From positions 1-56,365 of the forward strand of contig JBBRQD010000027.1 of NCBI GenBank assembly GCA_038227045.1: a DNA stretch of 56,365 nt, in the 5' to 3' direction. Each line of letters opens with the position of its first letter. Positions within the stretch are counted from its first letter, which is position 1. Below are positions 26,034 to 34,056 of this stretch, piece after piece. The notes beneath the pieces were generated by a model. It worked only from the letters and a program-made list of their open reading frames with translations. It did not search any database and was not told the DNA's origin. The DNA is from JANXLS01 sp038227045 (GTDB lineage: Bacteria; Planctomycetota; SZUA-567; H5-PLA8). The translations under genes were made by a program, and so were the position numbers.

Positions 26034-27200
26034 ATGTCCGTTTACGCACCGAAACCCTCAAACAAGTTCACGTTCGGCCTCTGGACCACCGCCAATCAAG
26101 GACGCGATCCATTTGGCGAACCCACCCGCGCGCCGCTCGATCCGATCAAAAACATTCGCAAGATGGCCGCCATCGGCGCGTACGGTTTTAACTTCCACGA
26201 CAACGATCTGATTCCATTCACCGCCACTCCGGCGGAATACAAAAAGACTGTCAACGCCGCGAAGAAGGCAATCAACGACACCGGCATCGTCTGCGCGATG
26301 GCCACGACGAATCTCTTCTCACTGCCCGTCTTCAAGGACGGGGCGTTCACCAGCAGCGACGCAAAAGTGCGCGCGTTCGCCATTCAGAAAACCATGCGCG
26401 CGATCGACCTCGGCGTCGATCTCGGCGCGAAGATTTATGTCTTCTGGGGCGGGCGCGAAGGCAGCGAAGTCGATGTGTCGAAATGCCCGATGGACGCGAT
26501 CAAGCGCAACCGCGAAGCCATGAATTTCCTGACCAGCTACGTCAAGGACCAGGGCTACGATTTGCGATTCGCGCTCGAAGCCAAGCCCAACGAACCGCGC
26601 GGCGACATCTATAACGCGACCACCGGCAACATGCTCGCCTTCATCGAAACGCTCCAGCACAAAGAGATGGTGGGCGTCAATCCCGAATACGCGCATGAGA
26701 CCATGGCCGGCCTGAATTTCACGCATCATGTCGCGCAAGCGATCGAATGCGGCAAGCTATTCCACATCGATCTCAACGGCCAGAAAATGGGCCGCTTCGA
26801 CCAGGATTTGCGCTTCGGCAGCGAAGACCTCAAAGGCTCGTTCATGCTGGTGCGCCTGATCGAAAACAGCGGCTATGCCGGCCCGCGCCACTTCGACGCG
26901 CACGCTTACCGCACGGAAGACAGCGACGGCGTCTGGGATTTCGCGCGCGGCTGCATGAGGACATACAACATTCTCAAGGCAAAAGTCGCAAAGCTCAACG
27001 CCGACAAGGAAGCCAACGACATCCTCAAACAAGTTCACCGCCATGACGCAGCGATGCAAAAGATGGTCGCGTCGTACTCGAAAGAAAACGCAAAGGCGCT
27101 GCGCGAAGCCAAGCTCGATTCCGACGCGCTGGCAAAGAAGTCGTTGCCCTACGAACGCCTCGACCAGATTGTCGTAGATATTCTGTTGGGCGCGCGGTAA
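26034..27200 (+). CDS. xylA: xylose isomerase
   Basis: This cytoplasmic enzyme interconverts D-xylose and D-xylulose (and glucose/fructose) using two divalent metals. The length of 388 residues fits the short class I (actinobacterial) type. Visible catalytic residues are FHDND (His55, Asp58), EAKPNEP (Glu182, Lys184), NPEYAHE (Glu218, His221), HIDLNGQ (Asp246), DQDLRFG (Asp256, Asp258) and HFDAH (Asp288). AAGGAGATATGA directly precedes the ATG. No xylulokinase or xylose transporter is nearby. A strong intrinsic terminator follows, so it is probably a single-gene unit. Confidence 0.96.
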   Translation: MSVYAPKPSNKFTFGLWTTANQGRDPFGEPTRAPLDPIKNIRKMAAIGAYGFNFHDNDLIPFTATPAEYKKTVNAAKKAINDTGIVCAMATTNLFSLPVFKDGAFTSSDAKVRAFAIQKTMRAIDLGVDLGAKIYVFWGGREGSEVDVSKCPMDAIKRNREAMNFLTSYVKDQGYDLRFALEAKPNEPRGDIYNATTGNMLAFIETLQHKEMVGVNPEYAHETMAGLNFTHHVAQAIECGKLFHIDLNGQKMGRFDQDLRFGSEDLKGSFMLVRLIENSGYAGPRHFDAHAYRTEDSDGVWDFARGCMRTYNILKAKVAKLNADKEANDILKQVHRHDAAMQKMVASYSKENAKALREAKLDSDALAKKSLPYERLDQIVVDILLGAR

Positions 27201-27244
27201 ATGGCAATTTCAGGTTCCAAGTTTCAGGATTCAGGTTGCAAAAT

Positions 27245-27280
27245 GGCGCGGGCTTGATGACAATCAAGTTCGCGCCTTTT
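27245..27280 (+). terminator. rho-independent terminator after xylA
   Basis: A 14-bp stem, GGCGCGGGCTTGAT (27245-27258) with ATCAAGTTCGCGCC (27263-27276), includes two G-T pairs. It has a GACA loop and is followed by TTTTCTTT. Confidence 0.88.
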
Positions 27281-27300
27281 CTTTGCAGGAGGAATCAGCA

Positions 27301-27480
27301 ATGGATATGCCCATTCAACTCGCCGACGTTCGCGCCCCTGAAACGCTCTTTCTTGCCAGCGGAACATTTGTCGTCATCGCCGCGCTTGCATTGGTCCTGA
27401 CGTTCGTGATCGGTGGCCTGCTTCTAACGCGCCATTTTCGAACACGCGGCAAGGATCAACTCAAGCCGCCGACCGAATAA
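27301..27480 (+). CDS. small single-TM protein of unknown function
   Basis: The 59-residue protein has one membrane segment (about 18-43, TFVVIAALALVLTFVIGGLL) and a short basic tail (LTRHFRTRGKDQLKPP). AGGAGG lies 8-9 bases before ATG 27301, so it is probably translated. It lies between the xylA terminator and the homoserine dehydrogenase gene. No family is recognised. Confidence 0.6.
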   Translation: MDMPIQLADVRAPETLFLASGTFVVIAALALVLTFVIGGLLLTRHFRTRGKDQLKPPTE

Positions 27481-27600
27481 AAATCGCTAGAAAGCGTTTC
27501 GTGCTGCAATCGCCCCCGCGTGCCGTTGAATGATTCCGTTTTCAGCGTATGCTGTGCGCCGCATGGTTTCAACGAATCGAAGCGCATCGGAATCACACGC

Positions 27601-28938
27601 ATGAGCGAAGACGGTAGCAAAAAGATTATTCGGCTGGGTATGCTGGGACTGGGCACGGTGGGCGCGGGCGTCGCGAAGATTTTGCGCGAAAGCCGCCCGC
27701 CGCTGCTCGACAAGACCGGCCTCGACATTCGCCTGCACAAAGTGGCCGTGCGCGACCTGAAAAAAGCGCGCGCGCTGGCGCTCGACCCGGCCGTTCTCAC
27801 CACCGACTCCATGGCCGTCGCCACTGATCCGGATGTCGATATTCTCGTCGAAGTCATCGGCGGCATCGAGCCTGCACGGACACTGCTGACGGCCGCTCTG
27901 AAAGCCGGCAAATCGGTGATCACCGCGAACAAAGCGCTGCTCGCCACGCATGGAAAAGAGCTCTTCGAATTGGCGCTCGCCAACAAAACGTCGATCGGTT
28001 TCGAAGCGTCCGTCTGCGGCGGCGTGCCGGTCGTTGACGCCATTCGCGACGGCCTCGTCGCCAATCGCATCGAGAGCATTCACGCAATTCTCAACGGCAC
28101 GACGAACTACATTCTGACGCGCATGATCCAGAGCGGTGCGCCATACGCGCAGGCACTTTACGAAGCGCAGAGCAAAGGCTACGCGGAAGCCGATCCGTCG
28201 ACCGACGTGAAAGGCATCGACGCGGGACACAAGCTGACGATCCTCTCGAATCTCGCGTTTCATTCGATCTTTGATTTTGCCGAAGCGCATATCGAAGGCA
28301 TCGACAACGTCAACATCGACGACGTGCGCTTTGCCGGCGAACTGGGCTACACACTGAAATTGCTGGGCATCGCCAAGCGCCGCATCCCCGGCGCGGACCC
28401 GGAAGACTTGCCGGGCGGTTTGGAGCTGCGCGTGCATCCGACGCTGATTCCAAACACGCATCCGCTGGCGAATGTACGCGACGTGTTCAACGCGGTCCTG
28501 GTGCGCGGCGACGCGACGGGCGAAGTGATGCTGTACGGCCGCGGCGCGGGCATGATGCCCACGGCCAGCGCGATCATCGCCGACGTGGTGGACGCGGCCC
28601 GCGGCAGCGCGCGGCAGGCATTCACAAAATTGCAATTCTTCCAGAACCCGCGCGCGGACTTGCCCGTCATCCCCATGAGCAAAACGCGCAGCCGCTACTA
28701 CGTCCGCTTTCGCGTCGCCGACCGCCCCGGAGCCATGGGGAAAATCGCGTCGCTGCTGGGCGAAATGGGTGTCTCAATCGCGTCGGTCATCCAAAAAGAA
28801 CCGCAGGAGAGCGGCGATGTGCCGATTGTGATGCTAACGCACAACACGATCGAGGAACGGTTTCAGAAGGCGCTGACGGAGATTGAGAAGTTGCCGTTCG
28901 TGCGCAAGCCGAGTTGCTTCTTTCGGGTGGAAGATTAA
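27601..28938 (+). CDS. hom: homoserine dehydrogenase
   Basis: The enzyme reduces aspartate semialdehyde to homoserine for threonine and methionine synthesis. The protein has 445 residues: NAD(P)-binding Rossmann motif GMLGLGTVGAGV at the start, catalytic region from VCGGVPVVDAIRDGL through ILNGTTNYILTRM to GYAEADPSTDVKGIDAGHKL, and a C-terminal ACT domain (RFRVADRPGAMGKIASLLGE) for feedback control. It is the monofunctional, ACT-bearing type. ATG 27601 is used; the frame is open from 27520 but those codons do not fit the family. No thrB or thrC is adjacent. Confidence 0.96.
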   Translation: MSEDGSKKIIRLGMLGLGTVGAGVAKILRESRPPLLDKTGLDIRLHKVAVRDLKKARALALDPAVLTTDSMAVATDPDVDILVEVIGGIEPARTLLTAALKAGKSVITANKALLATHGKELFELALANKTSIGFEASVCGGVPVVDAIRDGLVANRIESIHAILNGTTNYILTRMIQSGAPYAQALYEAQSKGYAEADPSTDVKGIDAGHKLTILSNLAFHSIFDFAEAHIEGIDNVNIDDVRFAGELGYTLKLLGIAKRRIPGADPEDLPGGLELRVHPTLIPNTHPLANVRDVFNAVLVRGDATGEVMLYGRGAGMMPTASAIIADVVDAARGSARQAFTKLQFFQNPRADLPVIPMSKTRSRYYVRFRVADRPGAMGKIASLLGEMGVSIASVIQKEPQESGDVPIVMLTHNTIEERFQKALTEIEKLPFVRKPSCFFRVED

Positions 28939-29014
28939 GGATCGGATTGAATTCGTGCATTCGGATGCTAATCTTATGAGTGGTAACGCAGCGTAGGCCC
29001 AAAGGAATTTCAGT

Positions 29015-29242
29015 ATGAAAAAAAAGAAATCCCTCATTGTTTCGGACCCGGAGATTCTGGGCGGAATTCCTGTCTTCACCGGTACAAGGGTGCCTTTGAA
29101 AAACCTGGTGGATTATCTCAAGGCCAATCATCCACTGGATGACTTCCTCGACGATTTCCCGACTGTCACGCGCCCGCAGGCGCTGGCCGTGCTGGATTCG
29201 CTTCAGGAAAGGATGGTGGCTTCTTGTGAAAGTGCTGCTTGA
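29015..29242 (+). CDS. DUF433 antitoxin-like protein
   Basis: The 75-residue protein has the DUF433 pattern: VSDPEILGGIPVFTGTRVPL, then NLVDYLKANHPLDDFLDDFP. DUF433 proteins are small DNA-binding antitoxin-like partners of DUF5615 PIN-like toxins. The next gene is a DUF5615 protein overlapping by 17 bases, which confirms the pairing. AAAGGA lies ahead of the ATG. Confidence 0.88.
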   Translation: MKKKKSLIVSDPEILGGIPVFTGTRVPLKNLVDYLKANHPLDDFLDDFPTVTRPQALAVLDSLQERMVASCESAA

Positions 29243-29543
29243 TGAATGCTTGCCGCGCAAACTGAAGCAAACCTTGCCGGGACATTATGTCTTCACCGTC
29301 CCGGAAATGGGCTGGGCGACTATCAAAAATGGCAGGCTTATGAGACTCGTTGAACCTGCGTTCGACGTGTTTATCACCATAGATGGAAATTTGACGTACC
29401 AGCAGAATCTAAAAAATCGAAAGTTCGCGATCATTGTGCTGACAGCCTCAGATAACACTTTCGAGACGCTGTCAAAGCTTATGCCACGGGTTCTGCTGGC
29501 GCTTCAATCGATTAAGCCGGGTGATATCGTACATGTCCAATAG
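29226..29543 (+). CDS. DUF5615 PIN-like toxin
   Basis: The 105-residue protein begins VKVLLDECLPRKLKQTLPGH from a GTG codon inside the end of the DUF433 gene, a translationally coupled overlap. The family has a PIN-like nuclease fold; acidic residues are seen in LLDECLP and in FITIDGNLTYQQN. It is presumed to be an RNA-cleaving toxin neutralised by the upstream protein, though activity has rarely been shown for the family. The frame opens earlier at 29139, but that part is a shadow of the antitoxin gene. Confidence 0.85.
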   Translation: MKVLLDECLPRKLKQTLPGHYVFTVPEMGWATIKNGRLMRLVEPAFDVFITIDGNLTYQQNLKNRKFAIIVLTASDNTFETLSKLMPRVLLALQSIKPGDIVHVQ

Positions 29544-29562
29544 TTTAATTTGGAAACTTTGA

Positions 29563-30615
29563 ATGCATTCCCACTCCCGCCGCAAGTTCCTCTACGCCAC
29601 CCTTCTCGGAACCTCGTTTCTCTTCACGTCCGGCTGCGGAGAAAGTTCCGCCGCCAACAAGACCATCGACGTCTACTCCCCGCACGGCAAATACCTCGAA
29701 GGCGACATCAAACAGCGCTTCGAAGCCGCGCACCCGGGCTGGACCGTTCGTTTTCAGGACATGGGCGGCGGCGAGATTTTTGCGAAGATTGGTGCTGAGC
29801 GCGACCGGCCGCGCGCGTGCGTCTGGTGGGGCGGTTCGGCGAGCGATTTTAAAAACGCGGAAGCTCAAGGTCTGCTCGAAGCCTACGTGCCGCCCTGGGC
29901 CGCAAATCTGCCGGAGAACGCGAAGAGTCCAACTGGCGGTTGGAGCGCGACTTTTCTGACGCCGGAAATTATTCTTTACAATCCGAACAAAATCAAGGCG
30001 GAAGACGTTCCGCAAGAATGGGACGGGCTGCTCGACTCCAAATGGAAAGGCCGCATCGCGGTCCGCGACGCACGGGCAAGTTCAGGTATGAAGTTGATCT
30101 TCGGCGCGTTGATTTTGCGCGAAAAAGAGCGCCACGGAAGCATCGACGCGGGATTCGAATTCCTTAGAAAGCTGGACGCAAACACCGCGTCGTATGCCGC
30201 AAATCCGGACGGCCTGTACCGGCTGCTCGAAAGCGACGGCCCGTGCATGTTGGCGCCGTGGAATCTTCCCGACGTGCTGAACCTGAAAAAGAACAAAGGC
30301 AAGCCGTTCGATTTTGTCATGCCGAAAAATACAATGGTCAACGTCGAGCCGATAGCGCTCGTAAAAAACAACCCGAATCCCGAGGGCGCAAAGCTCTTCT
30401 ATAATTTCGTCAACGACCCCGAACAACTCATTCTCATGGCCCACGAACGCGACCGCATTCCCGCGCGCACCGACATCCCGCAGGAGAAGCTACCGGAGTC
30501 GATGCGGGGCTTGAAGCTAGAGCCGATGAAGTTCGACGCGGCGGAGTTCGACAAGAATATTGAAGAATGGATGGCCCGCTGGGATTCGGAAATCAAAGGC
30601 AAGGGCGGGCGGTGA
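29563..30615 (+). CDS. extracellular solute-binding protein (iron/thiamine-type), orphan
   Basis: The 350-residue protein has a twin-arginine start (SRRKFLYATL) and a lipobox-like FTSGC with Cys25, so it is probably exported and lipid-anchored. The body reads as a type 2 periplasmic binding protein of the Fe3+/putrescine group (TIDVYSPHGKYLEGDIKQRF, WDGLLDSKWKGRIAVRDARA, NPEGAKLFYNFVNDPEQL). It would capture iron or a small organic ligand for an ABC importer. No permease or ATPase gene is adjacent, so the transporter must be elsewhere or the protein has another role. Confidence 0.86.
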   Translation: MHSHSRRKFLYATLLGTSFLFTSGCGESSAANKTIDVYSPHGKYLEGDIKQRFEAAHPGWTVRFQDMGGGEIFAKIGAERDRPRACVWWGGSASDFKNAEAQGLLEAYVPPWAANLPENAKSPTGGWSATFLTPEIILYNPNKIKAEDVPQEWDGLLDSKWKGRIAVRDARASSGMKLIFGALILREKERHGSIDAGFEFLRKLDANTASYAANPDGLYRLLESDGPCMLAPWNLPDVLNLKKNKGKPFDFVMPKNTMVNVEPIALVKNNPNPEGAKLFYNFVNDPEQLILMAHERDRIPARTDIPQEKLPESMRGLKLEPMKFDAAEFDKNIEEWMARWDSEIKGKGGR

Positions 30616-30645
30616 GTTGCTAATACGCGCTCGCAGGTTAAATTG

Positions 30646-30734
30646 TTTCTCTTGCAAAGGCGCAAAGATGCGAAGAAATTCAACCCAAACATGCCTTCGC
30701 CGTTCTTTGCCGCTATGCATCTTTGCGAGAGAAA
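30646..30734. repeat. inverted repeat upstream of glyQS, same type as 25438-25959
   Basis: TTTCTCTTGCAAAG (30646-30659) and CTTTGCGAGAGAAA (30721-30734) match as reverse complements at 13 of 14 positions, with further GCAAAG/CTTTGC fragments between. It is related to the arms of the 25438-25959 element and ends 21 bases before the glyQS start. Confidence 0.65.
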
Positions 30735-30755
30735 AGAGAATCAATAAGGGAAACT

Positions 30756-32297
30756 ATGAGCCAGGACAAAAAGAAACCGAACAAACCCTCCGCCGAACCG
30801 GAGATCATGGAAAAAATCGTCTCGCTGTGCAAACAGCGCGGATTCGTTTTTCAATCGTCTGAAATTTACGGCGGCTTGAAAAGCTGCTACGACTACGGCC
30901 CGCTCGGCGCGGAACTCAAGCGCAACGTCAAGGCCGAATGGTGGCGGACCATGGTCCACGGTCGCGAAGACATCGTCGGTCTCGACGCCAGTATCATCAT
31001 GCACCCCAATGTGTGGCGCGCCAGCGGACACTTGGCCGGTTTCACCGATCCGATGATCGACTGCAAAGATTGCAAGGAACGCGGCCGGGCCGACAAGTGG
31101 CCTCAAGTCGCCGAAGGCACCGAAGTCGATTTCAAAGTCATCGTCGATCACCAGAGCGGCAAGAAGGAATCGCGCAAAGGCGCCGTGGGTAAACTCGGCA
31201 TCGTCTGCCCCAATTGCGGCAGCCCGAATTTGTCGGACATCCGCCGTTTTAACATGATGTTCCGCACGTCGCTCGGCAGCGTGGACAACATCGAAGGCAT
31301 CGCCAAAGCGCTCGAAGGAAAGAGTCTCACCGGCGACGAATTGAAGGCCGCCATTGCAGGCGCCATCGACGAGACCGCCGTCTATCTGCGCCCGGAAACG
31401 GCGCAGGCGATGTTCACAAATTTTCTCAACGTTCAGACCAGCATGCGCATGAAGCCGCCGTTCGGCATCGCGCAGCAGGGCAAAAGTTTCCGCAACGAAA
31501 TCACGGTCGAACACTTCACCTTTCGTTCGTGCGAATTCGAGCAGATGGAAATGGAGTTCTTCGTTCCGCCGCCGCAGTATGCCGACGAGGGCAAGGACGA
31601 CATGTACTGGTACAATTATTGGTGCGAGCAGCGCATCGGGTGGTACAGCTCGCTTGGCATTCGCAAAGAAAAGCTGCGGCTGCGTCCGCACGAATCGAGC
31701 GAACTCGCGCATTACGCAAAAGCGTGCAGCGACGTCGAGTACGATTATCCGTGGGGCTGGGGCGAGCTCGAAGGCATCGCGCATCGCGGCGATTTCGATT
31801 TGAAGCAGCACGAAAAGCACAGCGGAAAGAAGTTGACGTTCTTCGATTCGCAGAAGAACGCGCACTACCATCCCTACGTCATCGAACCGGCTGCCGGAGC
31901 CGACCGCGCGACGCTGGCCTTCCTGCTCGATGGCTACATCGAGGAACCGCCGCCGCCCGGCACGACCGAAGGCCGCACGGTGTTGAAGCTGCATCCCCGC
32001 TTGTCGCCGATCAAGGTGGCCGTCTTTCCGCTCGTCAAAAAAGATGGCATGCCGGAGACGGCGCGCAAGATTATGGCGGAGTTCCACAAGCACCAGATCA
32101 ACGCGTTCTACGACGAGAAGGACACTGTCGGCCGGCGCTACCGCCGCCAGGACGAATGCGGCACGCCGTATTGCATCACGGTCGACGGCCAGACGGCGCA
32201 AGACGGTTCCGTCACGATTCGCGATCGCGACACAATGCAGCAGGAACGGATTCAAATCGACGGTGCGGTTGAAGCGGTGAGAAAACGGTTGGCGTAA
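30756..32297 (+). CDS. glyQS: glycyl-tRNA synthetase (single-chain, dimeric type)
   Basis: The enzyme charges tRNA-Gly with glycine. The protein has 513 residues of the single-chain alpha2 class II type, not the alpha/beta type. Visible landmarks: YGPLGAELKRNVKAEWW near the start, insertion-domain cysteines (DCKDCKERG and CPNCGSPN, a likely zinc site), YLRPETAQAMFTNFL, motif 2 with QQGKSFRNEI, and a C-terminal anticodon-binding domain (KVAVFPLVKKDGMPETARKI). AAGGG precedes ATG 30756 at suitable spacing. Confidence 0.97.
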   Translation: MSQDKKKPNKPSAEPEIMEKIVSLCKQRGFVFQSSEIYGGLKSCYDYGPLGAELKRNVKAEWWRTMVHGREDIVGLDASIIMHPNVWRASGHLAGFTDPMIDCKDCKERGRADKWPQVAEGTEVDFKVIVDHQSGKKESRKGAVGKLGIVCPNCGSPNLSDIRRFNMMFRTSLGSVDNIEGIAKALEGKSLTGDELKAAIAGAIDETAVYLRPETAQAMFTNFLNVQTSMRMKPPFGIAQQGKSFRNEITVEHFTFRSCEFEQMEMEFFVPPPQYADEGKDDMYWYNYWCEQRIGWYSSLGIRKEKLRLRPHESSELAHYAKACSDVEYDYPWGWGELEGIAHRGDFDLKQHEKHSGKKLTFFDSQKNAHYHPYVIEPAAGADRATLAFLLDGYIEEPPPPGTTEGRTVLKLHPRLSPIKVAVFPLVKKDGMPETARKIMAEFHKHQINAFYDEKDTVGRRYRRQDECGTPYCITVDGQTAQDGSVTIRDRDTMQQERIQIDGAVEAVRKRLA

Positions 32298-32340
32298 ACA
32301 GCATGATGAGCGCGGCGGCTGAAAAGTCGCTGCGCCCAAA

Positions 32341-32577
32341 TCAAATGATTGAAAAATCCAGCGTAATGCCCTCCTCCGCGATCTCAATACTTTTGAGATC
32401 GACGGCGATGGGGCCTTTTTGTACGACTGCCTCCAACTCCACGCGTCGCACATCGCACTTCACATCCAGGCTGGGCAATTCGACGTGGAATCCCCTCTCT
32501 TTGAGCTCCAACTTTCCACCAACCAACCGCTGCACAAGAGCTGCTGCTTCTTTCGCGTCCACGGACATTTTCGACAT
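32341..32577 (-). CDS. small protein of unknown function in an ExbB-linked cluster
   Basis: The 78-residue soluble protein (VDAKEAAALVQRLVGGKLEL and so on) has no recognised family. Its ATG shares the A of the upstream gene's TAA (TAATG), so it is translationally coupled to the 140-residue unknown gene and is probably the last gene of the exbB-like operon. Confidence 0.6.
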   Translation of the reverse strand: MSKMSVDAKEAAALVQRLVGGKLELKERGFHVELPSLDVKCDVRRVELEAVVQKGPIAVDLKSIEIAEEGITLDFSII

Positions 32578-32999
32578 TATGCTTTCTCCTTAACGACAAA
32601 TTCGGCCGTGCAAAACGCGCCTTCGGTGCCGGGTATATGAACGCTTCGCACGCCGATCCAATCGGTTAATTTGAGTCCGCCGTATTCGATTTTATCGAAA
32701 TTGATCACGCATTCGTCCGCGGCGAGTTTCTCGATGAACGGATACTGTTTCATGATGGAACCGCGTTTGAAAGTCAAAAGCAGCCCCGTGCCCATGGGGC
32801 TCGTGAGGGCGATGTGCAGCCGGTTCGACGGCTCCTTAAATTCGCAGCGCAATTTGAATTTGAATTCGCCGATCACGGTTGCAAATGAAACAGTCGCGGC
32901 ATTCGTTTCCGTTCCGGCTGTAATTCGGTGGAAATACTTTTTGAGATACGACAGGAGCGCCGCTTCGGCGCATTTTGATTCCAGAATTAGTTTTGCCAT
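32577..32999 (-). CDS. unknown protein in an ExbB-linked cluster
   Basis: The 140-residue protein is predicted soluble with alternating beta strands (VSFATVIGEFKFKLRCEF, CVINFDKIEYGGLKLTDW) and no signal peptide. No family is recognised. It lies 44 bases after the ExbB/MotA-like gene and overlaps the next small gene by one base, so the three form a tight unit. Co-location suggests a cytoplasmic partner of the channel, but this is inference. Confidence 0.62.
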   Translation of the reverse strand: MAKLILESKCAEAALLSYLKKYFHRITAGTETNAATVSFATVIGEFKFKLRCEFKEPSNRLHIALTSPMGTGLLLTFKRGSIMKQYPFIEKLAADECVINFDKIEYGGLKLTDWIGVRSVHIPGTEGAFCTAEFVVKEKA

Positions 33000-33043
33000 C
33001 GGTGTGTATTTTTTCTCGGAAGAAAATTTCGAAAGGGCATTCT

Positions 33044-33991
33044 CTACTCCTGAACCGCTCCGCCGGTGTGCGTCGTCACCGCGGTCTTGTGCGCGCTTTC
33101 GTGCGAGTGCGGCTGTTCGTCGAATTCGGCGCTGAGATCCGGCACCTTGATCATGCTTTCAGTCTTGATTTGTTCCTCGATGTCCTCAATGAGCCGAATG
33201 CTCTGGCGCGCTTTCCGGTCGAGCGTTACGACCGATTCGATGGCTTTGACTTCAATGTCGTGCGCGAGATCGAACGCCAGCGCGCGCGTGAAAAAATAAA
33301 ATCCGAGCAGCAGCAGCAGCACGATCAACGCAAAAGTCACGCAGGAAAGTCCATTGGCGAAACCGGCAACGAGATTGTGGAAATTGATTTCTTGATTGGC
33401 CGAAGGATTGAAATCGAAATGCTTCGTCATGTTCGTCACAAGGCCCAGCAGCCCGACCAGGGGCGCGACCGCGGCGCACCAGCCCACCACGCGCGTGTGG
33501 CGCAGCAACGCGTAACGCACAAGCACGGTCTCGTTTCGGATGGCGGCTTCGAGTTGCGCCAGCGGCAGGCCATGACGGACCATCGCCGCAAGCAGCACGC
33601 GCGCCAGCGACGACGGCTTTTCCTTGCACAAAGAGATGCCCGCGTCGATGCCTTTTGTGTCGGCGAGATGAACGAGATCTTTCTCAAAATCGCGCGGAGC
33701 GTGTTTGCGCCGGGCGAGGAATGCAAACTGGGCCACACCGCCAATTGTTCCTATGAACAACAGCGCCGCCAGCGCCCACATCGTTGCCCCGCCACGTTGA
33801 AACATCCCGGGAACATCCTCGGCCGCGGCTTGCGAAACCGCGACTTGCGGCGCGGCATCCTCCGCGAAAACCCACACGGTTTGCGTCAGCGCAAAAAAAA
33901 GAGCGAGCGACACGGCACCGCGAACGAAGCGCAAAGCACATTCGCGGCGAGACGATGAACCCAGTTTGAGATGCCGGCGTATTTGTCGCAT
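33044..33991 (-). CDS. MotA/TolQ/ExbB-family proton channel protein
   Basis: The 315-residue protein has a signal-like first segment (about 23-43), a second segment (about 70-92), and a typical pair of hydrophobic helices further on: VGWCAAVAPLVGLLGLVTNM, then CVTFALIVLLLLLGFYFF. This matches the TolQ/ExbB core, which uses the proton gradient to drive motion across the periplasm. An ExbD/TolR partner, usually the next gene, is absent; two small unknown genes follow instead. The C-terminal tail is cytoplasmic and His/Glu-rich (FDEQPHSHESAHKTA). Confidence 0.82.
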   Translation of the reverse strand: MRQIRRHLKLGSSSRRECALRFVRGAVSLALFFALTQTVWVFAEDAAPQVAVSQAAAEDVPGMFQRGGATMWALAALLFIGTIGGVAQFAFLARRKHAPRDFEKDLVHLADTKGIDAGISLCKEKPSSLARVLLAAMVRHGLPLAQLEAAIRNETVLVRYALLRHTRVVGWCAAVAPLVGLLGLVTNMTKHFDFNPSANQEINFHNLVAGFANGLSCVTFALIVLLLLLGFYFFTRALAFDLAHDIEVKAIESVVTLDRKARQSIRLIEDIEEQIKTESMIKVPDLSAEFDEQPHSHESAHKTAVTTHTGGAVQE

Positions 33992-34056
33992 GAATGGTTG
34001 GATCTAAGTACACCGAAAGTGACAGAGGCCGCTTGTTCTTCTAAACCTTCATCTTT

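Noticed and set aside
29139..29225. N-terminal extension of the DUF5615 toxin
   Set aside because: It overlaps the antitoxin coding sequence in another frame, and the family start is VKVLLDECLP at GTG 29226.
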